A stretch of 64,000 bases of DNA. Origin: Emcibacter nanhaiensis. Lineage in GTDB: Bacteria > Pseudomonadota > Alphaproteobacteria > Sphingomonadales > Emcibacteraceae. The notes beneath the pieces were generated by a model. It did not search any database. It was not told the DNA's origin and was given only the letters and a program-made list of their open reading frames with translations. Of this stretch, positions 17,648 through 25,906 are shown one piece after another. The DNA lies in NCBI RefSeq assembly GCF_006385175.1, contig NZ_VFIY01000004.1, positions 248,001 through 312,000 of the forward strand, given 5' to 3'. The position numbers were made by a program, and so were the translations under genes. How positions within the stretch are numbered: the first letter of the stretch is position 1; each line of letters starts with the position of its first letter.

Positions 17648-19339
17648 TTATTTTACTGACGTCTGTGAAGTCACCCAGCTCTCAAAGGTGCCCTGCATTT
17701 CCGTCATGAAGGCTGGCCAGGGCTGGTTTGGGTCCTTGGCATGGATGTGGCCTCTCTCCAGCCAGGGAGGGTCCTGGGGACCAAAGGTCCACCAGGGGTA
17801 GCCATTGGTCAGCCACCAGACCTCGGTGCCGGTACAGCCGGCCTGAATCACGGGGGTTGTGGCCGGACCGATCACCAGGTCCAGGCAGGACATCAGGGCA
17901 GCGGTGCCGTCAAAGTCATCCTTCAGGTCCAGGTCCTCGAAGTCGTGAATTTCAATATCATGTTTCATCAAGAATGCCGCAAGCTCGTCACGGTTGTCAC
18001 CATATTGAACGTTGATGAAATTGACCTTCCCGTTTTGGAGTAGGGGCAGCCAGTATTCCAGGGGCGGATAATGCAGTTGTCGCTGGACATGCATGGTGCC
18101 GCTCTTCCAGCAGATGCCCACGTTCAGCTTATGCGGCAGATCCTCCAGCCGCGCGCGCCATTTTTCCGTCTGGGCATCTGAAGGAAGCAGGATTTTCTCA
18201 CGAGGCTTGATGTCTTCCGGCTTTCTCCACACGTTCGCCAGGGCATCCAGGCAAAAGCAATAATAGTCGATGGTTTCAATATCTTCCGGACTGAGGTCTG
18301 GATACAGGCGACCGTTTCTTCCCTCCGGAGTCATAAAGACGTCAAAGGGTGTGATTTCAGCGTCGGGAAAAGAGTTTTTATACAGGGGAACCAGCCGTTC
18401 GTCGCAGCCGATATAGACCTGCCCGGCCTGCTCGACAATCTGCTTGTAGACCGGCGTTGCGAGAATCTCGTCGCCGACACCCTGTTCTGCAGAAATCAGC
18501 AGGGTCTTGCCGGTGATATCCATGCCGCTTTCCCAGGCGGGAATGTCATAGGGCAGGACACAGGAGGCTGCGCTGCCCGGATGGTGGCGCCATTTATACT
18601 CTTCCCAGCCTTGTTGCAGGTTTCCTTCACTCATCAGGATCTTGGCATAGAGGAGATGAGGGTAGGAAAATTCGCTGTAGTTACTGATACATTCCTGCAC
18701 GACTTTTTTGGCATCAGACAGCCGGCCGAGATCCAGGTAGACCGCTGGCAGATTGTACAGGACCAAGCGGTCGTCAGGGGCCTGCCGGTAGGCCTCTTCA
18801 TAGAAAACCAGGCTCGCTTCCGGACCGTCACGAAGGTGCACAACACTGGCCAGGGCAAGCCACAGCGGGGCATGCTCGGGGAATATGGGGATAACATTCT
18901 GCAACAGGTCAATGGCCTTGTCGAACTGGTCTATTTCCTTGAGGGCGGCCGCAAAATTTACATAGCCTTTGGGATCGTTCGGGTTGAGCCGGGTATAATG
19001 CTCATAGGCCTTAAGCGCCAAGTCATGGAAATTCATCTTGGTGGCAGCGCCGCCAATTACCGTGCAGACATCCGAATTTTCGGGTGCTTTTTGCCAGACA
19101 TAGCTCAAGACATTTATGGCTTTGGCTTTTTCGCCGATTTCAAACAGGCAGTTGGCGATCTGAACCCCGACCTGGGAGTTGGACTCGTCATAGTTCCAGG
19201 CCGCATTCAGGAAGGCAAGTGCCTGTGAATATTCGCCCCGGCTGAAAAGCTGATTGCCTTTTTGCAGGTATTTATTGAATTGTCCCCGATTTCGCGCGGG
19301 GGCCAACGTGCCGCTGTTTTTTTCCGATTTTTTGGCCAT
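17648..19339 (-). CDS. FlmG-like TPR-glycosyltransferase, copy 2
   Basis: A 563-residue paralog of the genes on both sides. TPR units span about residues 25-250 (for example KYLQKGNQLFSRGEYSQAL, DPKGYVNFAAALKEIDQFD) and the GT-B-like part about residues 275-555 (ISAEQGVGDEILATPVY, YIGCDERLVPLY, NVGICWKSGT, LVIGPATTPVIQAG, EVWWLTNGYPWW). The ATG at 19339 is chosen because AGGA lies five bases upstream and the product then aligns with copy 1; the frame extends to 19423 but would overlap copy 1. It is 53 bases downstream of copy 1. Probable role: O-glycosylation of flagellin with a nonulosonic acid in the cytoplasm. Confidence 0.78.
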   Translation of the reverse strand: MAKKSEKNSGTLAPARNRGQFNKYLQKGNQLFSRGEYSQALAFLNAAWNYDESNSQVGVQIANCLFEIGEKAKAINVLSYVWQKAPENSDVCTVIGGAATKMNFHDLALKAYEHYTRLNPNDPKGYVNFAAALKEIDQFDKAIDLLQNVIPIFPEHAPLWLALASVVHLRDGPEASLVFYEEAYRQAPDDRLVLYNLPAVYLDLGRLSDAKKVVQECISNYSEFSYPHLLYAKILMSEGNLQQGWEEYKWRHHPGSAASCVLPYDIPAWESGMDITGKTLLISAEQGVGDEILATPVYKQIVEQAGQVYIGCDERLVPLYKNSFPDAEITPFDVFMTPEGRNGRLYPDLSPEDIETIDYYCFCLDALANVWRKPEDIKPREKILLPSDAQTEKWRARLEDLPHKLNVGICWKSGTMHVQRQLHYPPLEYWLPLLQNGKVNFINVQYGDNRDELAAFLMKHDIEIHDFEDLDLKDDFDGTAALMSCLDLVIGPATTPVIQAGCTGTEVWWLTNGYPWWTFGPQDPPWLERGHIHAKDPNQPWPAFMTEMQGTFESWVTSQTSVK

Positions 19340-19392
19340 TTTAATCCTGTGCAGGTTTCCCGAATAGAGGTTTGCTTCGATGAAATATCGGC

Positions 19393-21081
19393 TTACTTGC
19401 CCGGCAGGCTGGATTTGACCCAATCATCAAAAACTGTTCCCATATCTTTCATGAAGTCAGGCCAGGCTTGGGCGGGTTGTTTGTCATAGACCAACCCCTT
19501 GGTGAGCCAGGGCGGGTTTTGCTGGCCAAATGTCCACCAGGGGTGGCCGTTGCTGAGCCACCATACCGGGGTGCCCCCACAGGCAGCCTCGGCAACCGGC
19601 GTGGTTGTCGGCCCCATCACCAGGTCGAGGTTTTGCATCAGGGCAACCGTGCCGGCGAAATCATCTTTCAGGTCCAGGTCTTCAAAGTTATGGATTTCTA
19701 TGCCGTGGTTGTCCGCGATATTTTGCAGTTCCGCGGCGCAGTCGCCATACTGGACATTGATGAAATTGACGTTTTCATTTTTCAGAATAGGCAGCCAGTT
19801 ATCCAGTTCCGTATAACTTGTTTTCCTCTGGGCGTGCAATATGCCGCTTCGCCAGCAGATCCCGACATTCAGTTTTTTGGGAAGTTTTTCGATCTCTGCC
19901 GCCCATTTCTCTTTTAAGCCGGCACTCGTGTCCAGAATTTGCTCCATGGGCTTTATGTCGTCGACGGATTGCCACAGGTTTGAAACGGCGTCCAGGTTGA
20001 AGCACATATAATCAATCTGTTCAACCTGCTCGTCAGTCAGGTCCTTATAGTTCCGGCCGCGCCGGCCGTCGCTCAGGGCGTAAACCCCATAGGGCAGGAT
20101 TGTGGCTTCCGGGAAGGATGTCTCAAACAGGGGGACCAGTCTTCGGTCACACCCGATATAGAGATGCTTGACCCTATCGATCAGCTGTCGGTAGACCGGT
20201 GTAGCCAGCAACTCATCGCCAACACCTTGTTCCGCGCTGAGCAACAGGGTTTTCCCTTCTATATCTATGCCCTTGTTCCAATAGTCGGTTTTATAGGGGA
20301 GAAGGCAGGCCGTCGGGTTGGTCGAATGGTGTCGCCATTTATACTCGCTCCAGCCCTTGCTGAGGTTGCCTTCATTAAGCAGGATTTTTGAGTACAGCAG
20401 GTGAGGGGACGCAAAGTCGCTGTATCTTTCCAGGCAGGCAAGCACCAGTTCCTTGGCCTTGTCAATTTGGCCGAGGTCATAATATATGCCCGGGAGGTTA
20501 TTGAGGATCTGCCGGCTGGTCGGGTTCAGCCTGTAGGACTCTTCAAAAAAGACCAGGGATTTTTCCGGCCCGTCGCGCAGCTGGACTGCCGCCGCCAGCG
20601 CATTCCACATTTCATCGTTTTCGGGGTAAATGGGAATAATTTCCTGAAGAAGTGTGATGGCCTCATCCAGCTGATTATTTTCCCGCAATGCCGTGGCCAG
20701 GTTGACATATCCCTTGGGATCATTCGGCTGAAGCTTTGTATAGTGATCATAGGCTTTCAGCGCCAAGTCGAAGAAGTTCATCCTGAGCGCTGCAGAGCCG
20801 ATGACGGTGCAGATGTCGGCTTTGTCGGGATGTTTCTGCCAGGTATAGATCAGCAAATCGAGGGCCTGGTTTTGCCGTCCCATCTGAAACAGGCAATCAG
20901 CAAGCTGGATGGTGATTTCGGGGATACTGTCATCATACTGCCAGGCCGCGTTAAGGAATTTGGCTGCAGTTGCATATTCACCTTTTGAATAGTGAAAGTT
21001 CCCTTTGCGAAAATATTTTGTAAATTGGCCTTTCGTTTTTGCAGGGGGTAATGCGTTGGAATTATTTGCTTTTCGAGCCAT
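19393..21081 (-). CDS. FlmG-like TPR-glycosyltransferase, copy 1
   Basis: A 562-residue protein, first gene of the minus-strand run. It starts MARKANN, then a basic linker, then TPR units (about residues 22-250) and a GT-B-like domain (about 275-555) with LSAEQGVGDELLATPVY, YIGCDRRLVPLF, NVGICWRSGI and LVMGPTTTPVAEAACGG. Copies 1 and 2 are clearly the closest pair, and they share the ending WWTFG-x-Q-x-PPWL. The gene is divergent from flbT, so a flagellin glycosyltransferase and flagellin regulators share one intergenic region. FlmG of Caulobacter is the named family example; equivalence is inferred, not proven. Confidence 0.8.
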   Translation of the reverse strand: MARKANNSNALPPAKTKGQFTKYFRKGNFHYSKGEYATAAKFLNAAWQYDDSIPEITIQLADCLFQMGRQNQALDLLIYTWQKHPDKADICTVIGSAALRMNFFDLALKAYDHYTKLQPNDPKGYVNLATALRENNQLDEAITLLQEIIPIYPENDEMWNALAAAVQLRDGPEKSLVFFEESYRLNPTSRQILNNLPGIYYDLGQIDKAKELVLACLERYSDFASPHLLYSKILLNEGNLSKGWSEYKWRHHSTNPTACLLPYKTDYWNKGIDIEGKTLLLSAEQGVGDELLATPVYRQLIDRVKHLYIGCDRRLVPLFETSFPEATILPYGVYALSDGRRGRNYKDLTDEQVEQIDYMCFNLDAVSNLWQSVDDIKPMEQILDTSAGLKEKWAAEIEKLPKKLNVGICWRSGILHAQRKTSYTELDNWLPILKNENVNFINVQYGDCAAELQNIADNHGIEIHNFEDLDLKDDFAGTVALMQNLDLVMGPTTTPVAEAACGGTPVWWLSNGHPWWTFGQQNPPWLTKGLVYDKQPAQAWPDFMKDMGTVFDDWVKSSLPGK

Positions 21082-21165
21082 GTAGCTTAAACCTTGATGT
21101 CCGGGCTGGTACTTGGGGCAGTGTTAGTAATTGTTTTAACAGGACAATATTTTTTAATAAAAAAA

Positions 21166-21182
21166 TTCACATTATGTTAACC
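21166..21182 (+). promoter_or_regulatory. Possible CtrA box upstream of flbT
   Basis: TTCA, seven bases, then TTAACC: one mismatch to the TTAA-N7-TTAAC consensus of CtrA. It lies about 85 bases before flbT and on the other side about 85 bases before the FlmG-like copy 1, so it could serve either. Confidence 0.4.
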
Positions 21183-21267
21183 ACCTATTTGTGAAAATGC
21201 AAAATAACAGTTATGCTTCTGGCGGGAACATCGTTGTTTGTCAGGAACATAAAAAGAAAGATAACAA

Positions 21268-21693
21268 ATGGCTTTGAAATTGTCATTGAAACCCGGTGAG
21301 AAATTTGTCGTAAACGGGGCTGTTATTGTAAATGGGGACAGGCGTGCAACACTTGTCTTGCAGAATAAGGCATCGCTGCTGAGGGAAAAGGATATCATGC
21401 AGCCGGACGAAGTGAATACACCGGTCCGGCATGTGTATTTCCCCATCATGCTGATGTACATGGACGAGGCAGGTCGCAAGGGATATTACGAGAAGTTTGT
21501 TCTCAGGATGACAGAGCTTCTTGGTGTAGTCGAAGATCCCGAAGCTAAGGCGCTTTGTGTCGCAATCAGCCAGGATGTTATGGAGGGTGAGTATTACAAG
21601 GCCCTCAATAAGTGTAAGAAACTGTTTGTATATGAGAAAGAGAGACTGAATTATGTCCCTGGAAGCGTACCAGAAGACACAACAGGCAACTGA
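21268..21693 (+). CDS. flbT: Flagellin regulator FlbT
   Basis: A 141-residue protein matching FlbT throughout: LSLKPGEKFVVNGAVI at the start, LQNKASLLREKDIM, and the region HVYFPIMLMYMDE. In Caulobacter FlbT binds the 5' untranslated region of flagellin mRNA and lowers its stability or translation until the hook is complete. An AAAG-rich weak ribosome site precedes the ATG. The end overlaps flaF by 41 bases, so the two are co-expressed, and flagellin 1 follows 276 bases after flaF. Confidence 0.92.
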   Translation: MALKLSLKPGEKFVVNGAVIVNGDRRATLVLQNKASLLREKDIMQPDEVNTPVRHVYFPIMLMYMDEAGRKGYYEKFVLRMTELLGVVEDPEAKALCVAISQDVMEGEYYKALNKCKKLFVYEKERLNYVPGSVPEDTTGN

Positions 21694-22078
21694 AACGGCA
21701 TCTCAGACAGAATACCGGATTTTTACCCAGGTTACCCGCGCTCTTATGGACGCCAGGGAGCTCCCTACAACAGACAAGCGCCTGCATGAAGCCCTGCACT
21801 GGAACCGGCGGCTGTGGTCAACCCTGGCGACAGATTGTGCCGTTGAGGGAAACAAGCTTCCTGATATCCTGCGGGGACAGATCGTCTCTTTGTCAATCTG
21901 GGTAAGTAAATATAGTTCACAGGTCGCCAAGGGCGAAGAAAATGTGGACGCTTTGATTACCATCAACCGGAACATCATGGATGGTCTGGCCGCCCAGGCG
22001 TCACTGTCATCCTCCGGGGCAGCCCGGGAAGAGTCGGCTGGTGCGCCAACACAGCCTTTTACCTCTACGACCATTTAA
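21653..22078 (+). CDS. flaF: Flagellin regulator FlaF
   Basis: A 141-residue FlaF-family protein, recognised from the N-terminal YQKTQQATETASQTEYRIF, the LHEALHWNRRLWSTLA block and SIWVSKYSSQV. In alphaproteobacteria FlaF works with FlbT and promotes flagellin synthesis or secretion. The C-terminal tail of about 20 residues, rich in Ser, Ala and Thr, extends past the usual family end. The start lies inside flbT in another frame, and a hairpin terminator follows the stop. Confidence 0.9.
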   Translation: MSLEAYQKTQQATETASQTEYRIFTQVTRALMDARELPTTDKRLHEALHWNRRLWSTLATDCAVEGNKLPDILRGQIVSLSIWVSKYSSQVAKGEENVDALITINRNIMDGLAAQASLSSSGAAREESAGAPTQPFTSTTI

Positions 22079-22105
22079 CTTTTCCATTAATATTTCTTAA
22101 AATCG

Positions 22106-22149
22106 AACCGGCAGAAACACTATAAAAACTGCCGGTTTTAAGTTTTTTT
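22106..22149 (+). terminator. Terminator after flaF
   Basis: Arms AACCGGCAG and CTGCCGGTT with a 14-base A-rich loop are followed by TT, AAG and then seven T. It separates flbT-flaF from the flagellin gene. Confidence 0.75.
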
Positions 22150-22208
22150 CCGATTAAATATCTGTTTTAAATAAGTTTTTTCGAAATAGATAAACATTAA
22201 TATTCTTG

Positions 22209-22224
22209 TTAACCTTTCGTTTAC
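22209..22224 (+). promoter_or_regulatory. Possible CtrA-like site upstream of flagellin 1
   Basis: TTAA, seven bases, TTTAC: one mismatch to the CtrA consensus. It is followed by the small palindrome GTTAC-AC-GTAAC at 22227-22238. No sigma-54 element is seen in this 276-base gap, unlike flagellin 2. Confidence 0.35.
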
Positions 22225-22306
22225 ATGTTACACGTAACCTGATCCTGTGAACTGGGTTGTCAGAAGGACACCATAGTCAGTTTACGGGATCGGGTAGAAT
22301 GCCCGG

Positions 22307-22323
22307 CAGGACAAAAAGTCCTG
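22307..22323 (+). promoter_or_regulatory. Hairpin in the flagellin 1 leader, candidate FlbT target
   Basis: Arms CAGGAC and GTCCTG enclose a five-A loop 31 bases before the flagellin ATG. The stem is preceded by TGCCCGGCA (22300-22308). FlbT is known in Caulobacter to act on the flagellin leader RNA, so this hairpin is a candidate site. Assignment is inferred from position. Confidence 0.45.
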
Positions 22324-22354
22324 TTTAATAGTACTCTCAGAATGGAGATTTATA

Positions 22355-23170
22355 ATGGCTTTTTCAGTCAATACTAATGCGGGCGCTCTCGTCGCCCTTC
22401 AGACTCTCAACAAAACCAATTCCAACCTGGCTACTACTCAGAACCGGATCAGCACCGGTCTGAAAGTGGCTAGCGCTAAAGACAATGCTGCGATCTATTC
22501 TATCGCTCAGTCTCAGCGTGCTGAAATTTCCGGTTTGAACGCTGTGAAAGACAGCCTGAGCCGTGCTACTGGTGCGATTGATACTGCTCTGGCCGGTGCC
22601 GAAGCTGTTTCCGACCTGCTCATCGAGCTGAAGGAAAAAGCTGTGGCTGCTGCCGATACCGGTATTGATGCTTCCCAGCGTACACTGCTGAACAACGAAT
22701 TTAGCGAACTGCGTAACCAGATCGACACGATCGTTGCCAACGCTGAATTCAACGGTATTAACGCTCTGCGTGGTTCTGACGATATTACAGCGATCGTTAA
22801 CCAGGACGCTACTTCCTCTATTACGATTGCTGCTCAGGACATCGACGTAGGCACACTGGGTCTGTCCGGTAAGTCCATCACCACCTCCGCCAGTGCGGCC
22901 GGTGTTGTGACCCTGGTTGACTCTGCTCTGGATACAGTGAACGCCTCTCTGGCGGTGCTTGGTGCCGGTGCGAAACGTATCGAATCAGTGACGACTTTCG
23001 TAGGCAAACTGTCAGACTCGATCGAGACTGGTATCGGTAACCTTGTGGATGCCGACCTGGCCCGAGAAAGTGCGAATTTGCAGTCGCTACAGGTTAAACA
23101 GCAGCTTGGTCTGCAGGCCCTGTCGATTGCGAACCAGCAGCCGAGTTCTGTACTCTCACTCTTCGGCTAA
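22355..23170 (+). CDS. Flagellin 1
   Basis: A 271-residue flagellin. The conserved N-terminal D0/D1 region (residues 1-135) contains the LNKTNSNLATTQNRISTGL and ASAKDNAAIYSIAQ segments, and the C-terminal region (about 200-271) ends QQLGLQALSIANQ and LSLFG. The middle is short and rich in Ser and Thr (TSSITIAA, SITTSASAAG), where O-linked sugar would be exposed. GGAG precedes the ATG. It follows flbT-flaF, precedes flaG and lies between the FlmG-like and nonulosonic acid genes. Codons here differ in style from neighbours (many GCT, TCT and CTG), as expected for a highly expressed gene. Confidence 0.96.
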   Translation: MAFSVNTNAGALVALQTLNKTNSNLATTQNRISTGLKVASAKDNAAIYSIAQSQRAEISGLNAVKDSLSRATGAIDTALAGAEAVSDLLIELKEKAVAAADTGIDASQRTLLNNEFSELRNQIDTIVANAEFNGINALRGSDDITAIVNQDATSSITIAAQDIDVGTLGLSGKSITTSASAAGVVTLVDSALDTVNASLAVLGAGAKRIESVTTFVGKLSDSIETGIGNLVDADLARESANLQSLQVKQQLGLQALSIANQQPSSVLSLFG

Positions 23171-23282
23171 TAAAAGCTCTGTTGTTTTGGCGGAGTGGAA
23201 ACCATTCCGCCAAAACACAATTTTTGCTTTATTCCCTTGATAGATTTTTTTAAGTTGATTTGAAGTAAGTAAAAAAGACTTT

Positions 23283-23297
23283 TGGCATGGCAAAGGC
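23283..23297 (+). promoter_or_regulatory. Weak sigma-54-like element upstream of flaG
   Basis: TGGCATG-N4-AGGC keeps the GG and GC doublets at sigma-54 spacing, but the -12 element is poor. It lies about 50 bases before the flaG start. Treated as tentative. Confidence 0.3.
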
Positions 23298-23348
23298 AGA
23301 ATGAGTTTGCCGTGTCGATAGAGATAAAAACAAAGTAAGAGAAGAACG

Positions 23349-23810
23349 ATGGTTGACGGTATTGCTATAAGTCCGTCGGTCCCTGGAGCTGGAATTGCCA
23401 AGAATGCAGAAAGCTATGGCAGTTTAAATAATGTAAAAGAAACGGCAGCTCTATATAAAACTGAAGACACGAAAAAAACTCCAGGGTCCGGAGCGGAACA
23501 GGAAAGTCAGATCACTGCAGCACTCAAGAAGGCTGCGGAAGAGGATTCTTCGTCCCTGAATGCTGAAAGTATCCAGGAATTCCTGAAAAAGGCTGAGGAA
23601 GTCATTAATGCCTCCCTGCCACAGGAACTTCCCAACACCACACTGCGGATCGACCAGGATGATGCCACCGGTATTTTTGTATACCAAGGCGTTGACAAAT
23701 CCTCCGGCGAAGTGGTCCGCCAGTGGCCGGCAGACGAAATTTTGAAATTCCTGGCCTATTATCGGGAACAGGAAGGTGCAGAAGGTATCGTTGTTGATGT
23801 TGAAACCTGA
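23349..23810 (+). CDS. flaG: FlaG-family flagellar protein
   Basis: A 153-residue protein. The C-terminal half (about residues 80-145) matches FlaG: LRIDQDDATGIFVYQGVD followed by VVRQWPADEILKFLAYY. The N-terminal half is low-complexity and variable, as usual. FlaG proteins are linked to flagellin filament length or assembly, and they typically sit beside flagellin genes, as here (178 bases downstream of flagellin 1). No signal peptide. A clear terminator follows, closing the flagellin segment before the sugar cluster. Confidence 0.88.
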   Translation: MVDGIAISPSVPGAGIAKNAESYGSLNNVKETAALYKTEDTKKTPGSGAEQESQITAALKKAAEEDSSSLNAESIQEFLKKAEEVINASLPQELPNTTLRIDQDDATGIFVYQGVDKSSGEVVRQWPADEILKFLAYYREQEGAEGIVVDVET

Positions 23811-23836
23811 CCTGCAAAAAAAGTTTTCCAAATAGA

Positions 23837-23868
23837 AACCCGCCTGACATAATCAGGTGGGTTTTTTT
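23837..23868 (+). terminator. Terminator after flaG
   Basis: Eleven-base arms AACCCGCCTGA and TCAGGTGGGTT (one G-T pair) with a five-base loop are followed by T residues. It separates flaG from the sugar cluster. Confidence 0.85.
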
Positions 23869-23885
23869 ATGGCAGAAGTCTATCG

Positions 23886-24725
23886 ATGAAAATATTGATC
23901 ACAGGCGGTTCCGGTTTGCTGGCTCCCTATATTGTGGAGGCATTTTCCGGGAGCGGGGACGTTATGACGACATCGAGAAAGGATGCGGAGTATCCCTGCG
24001 ACCTGACAGACAAAGCCGAAGTCCTTGAATTAGTTGAAAAAATAAATCCCGATGTGATCGTGCATCTGGCGGCGATGACAAATGTGGATTATTGCGAAGA
24101 GCATCCGGACGAAGCCCATGCGGCCAATGTCACGGCAACAGCCCATCTTGTCGAAGCCGTAAGCGGGTCAGACTGCTATTTGATCTATGTCTCGACGGAT
24201 CAGGTATACCCGGACGGGCCGGGCCTTTTTTCGGAAGGGCAGGTTGACCCGGTTAATCAATATGGCGCCAGCAAATATCAGGGCGAGGAAGCGGCCCGAC
24301 GGCATCCGAACAGCCTGATCGCGCGCATAAATATCGTCGGCCCTTCCCGGACGCCGGGACGATCGAGCCTGAGTGATTTTTTCACAAATTCTTTTGCCGA
24401 AGGCAAACATATCAGCCTTTTCCAGGATGTGCTGTTTTCTCCCCTGCATATGGAGACTTTGGCACAGCTTTTGCTACAATGTTACAGGAAGAAACTGACC
24501 GGAACCTATAATATCGGGTCCCATGACGGCATGAGCAAAAAGGATTTTGCCCTGAAACTGGCGGAATATAAGGGCTTGGATGCCTCAAATGTGACGATTG
24601 TGAACAGCTCGGATATGGCCGGGCGGGCTGTCAGGCCAAGGGATCTGAGGCTGAATGTGGCCTTTTTTGAACAGAAAAGCGGGATAAAATTGCCTAGTTT
24701 GCAGGAAGAGATCGAAAAATTATGA
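23886..24725 (+). CDS. RmlD-like SDR sugar-nucleotide reductase
   Basis: A 279-residue short-chain dehydrogenase of the RmlD substrate-binding type. GGSGLLAPYI near residue 7 is the NAD(P)-binding turn, HLAAMTNVDYCE and VSTDQVYPDG follow, and YGASK at about residues 122-126 holds the catalytic Tyr and Lys. It probably reduces a keto-sugar nucleotide. It is the first gene of the cluster; its stop overlaps the NeuB-like start by four bases. Which sugar it acts on is not readable; it is not part of the core pseudaminic pathway and may modify the sugar or a companion sugar. Confidence 0.85.
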   Translation: MKILITGGSGLLAPYIVEAFSGSGDVMTTSRKDAEYPCDLTDKAEVLELVEKINPDVIVHLAAMTNVDYCEEHPDEAHAANVTATAHLVEAVSGSDCYLIYVSTDQVYPDGPGLFSEGQVDPVNQYGASKYQGEEAARRHPNSLIARINIVGPSRTPGRSSLSDFFTNSFAEGKHISLFQDVLFSPLHMETLAQLLLQCYRKKLTGTYNIGSHDGMSKKDFALKLAEYKGLDASNVTIVNSSDMAGRAVRPRDLRLNVAFFEQKSGIKLPSLQEEIEKL

Positions 24726-25900
24726 CCAACCGGATCAAAATCGGAACTCATTACGTCGGCCCGGATGAACCGGTTTATTTCATCGCCGACATCGCTGCCA
24801 ACCATGACGGCGACCTGGAAAAGGCCAAGGACCTGATCTATTCCTGTGCCGAAAACGGCGCCCGGGCGGCCAAGTTCCAGAATTTTTTCGCCAAGTCCAT
24901 TGTCTCCGACAAGGGCTTCCGCCAGATGGGCGGCAAATTTTCTCATCAGGAGGGCTGGGACAAAAGCATCTTCGAGATCTATGAGGATGCCGCTCTGCCG
25001 GTGACCTGGACCGAAACCCTGCGGGACACCTGTGCCGATGCCGGCATTGACTATTTTACCGCGCCTTATTCCCTGGAACTGGTCAGGCAGCTGCAGCCTT
25101 TTGTTTCCGCTTGGAAAATGGGTTCCGGCGATATCACCTGGCATGAGGAAATCGAGGCCATGGCCAAATCCGGGCTGCCGTTTATCATGGCGACCGGCGC
25201 TTCGACCATGGCCGAAGTGACAGCTGCCGTGGGTGCGGCTCTGAAGCATACCGACCAGCTGATCCTCATGCAGTGCAATACCAACTATACGGCCAAACTG
25301 GATGAGCCCAGGGACGTCACCCTGGAAAGGTTCCGGAACATTAATCTCAAGGTGCTGGAGAGCTTTGCCAAGGCCTTTCCCGGGGTCTCTCTCGGCCTGT
25401 CCGACCATACCCACGGACACAGCACGGTGCTGGGCGCGGTCGGCCTGTATGGCGCCCGATCCATCGAGAAACATTATACCCTGGATAATAATCTGGTTGG
25501 TCCGGACCATCCTTTCTCCATGAATCCGGAAAGCTGGAAACTGATGGTGGAGAAGACGGCGGAGCTGGATGACCTGATTGCTGACGGCATGTCATGGGAC
25601 GAGAAATACCAGCTTGTGGAGAGTCTGTGCGATGACCCGGAGGGGCTTTCCCTGTCCATTGGCGACGGCGTCAAAAAGGTTGAAGACAATGAAAAGGATA
25701 CGGTTGTCCTGCAGCGCCGGGGCCTGCGCGCGACACGGGACCTGGCGTCCGGCGAAACCATAAGTGAGGGGGACCTGTTTCCGCTGCGTCCCTGTCCGGA
25801 AGACGCCCTTGCGCCCTATGAGCTCAGTAAATGCCTTGGCCGGGTGTTAATAAAGGATATCGAAGAGGGGGAACATATCACCTGGGGTGATTTGAAGTAA
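24722..25900 (+). CDS. NeuB-family nonulosonic acid synthase
   Basis: A 392-residue protein of the N-acetylneuraminate/pseudaminate/legionaminate synthase family. The TIM-barrel part (residues 1-300) contains FIADIAANHDGD, AAKFQNF, YFTAPYS, WKMGSGD, MATGAS and LSDHTHGH, and IEKHYTLD near residue 250. A C-terminal SAF/antifreeze-like domain (about 322-390) has RRGLRATRDLASGE with the substrate-contacting Arg. The enzyme condenses a six-carbon amino sugar with phosphoenolpyruvate to make a nine-carbon acid. Family members SpsE and PseI are closest in feel; the exact sugar cannot be told. Coupled to the SDR gene before and seven bases from the GT2 gene after. Confidence 0.92.
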   Translation: MTNRIKIGTHYVGPDEPVYFIADIAANHDGDLEKAKDLIYSCAENGARAAKFQNFFAKSIVSDKGFRQMGGKFSHQEGWDKSIFEIYEDAALPVTWTETLRDTCADAGIDYFTAPYSLELVRQLQPFVSAWKMGSGDITWHEEIEAMAKSGLPFIMATGASTMAEVTAAVGAALKHTDQLILMQCNTNYTAKLDEPRDVTLERFRNINLKVLESFAKAFPGVSLGLSDHTHGHSTVLGAVGLYGARSIEKHYTLDNNLVGPDHPFSMNPESWKLMVEKTAELDDLIADGMSWDEKYQLVESLCDDPEGLSLSIGDGVKKVEDNEKDTVVLQRRGLRATRDLASGETISEGDLFPLRPCPEDALAPYELSKCLGRVLIKDIEEGEHITWGDLK

Positions 25901-25906
25901 GATCCT

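Noticed and set aside
16641-17801. 386-codon open frame opposite the MoxR gene
   Set aside because: It spans two genes and the gap between them on the other strand and has no family features.
22201-22218. TTAA-TATTCTTG-TTAAC before flagellin 1 as a full CtrA box
   Set aside because: The spacer is eight bases, not seven; the overlapping site at 22209 was kept instead at low confidence.
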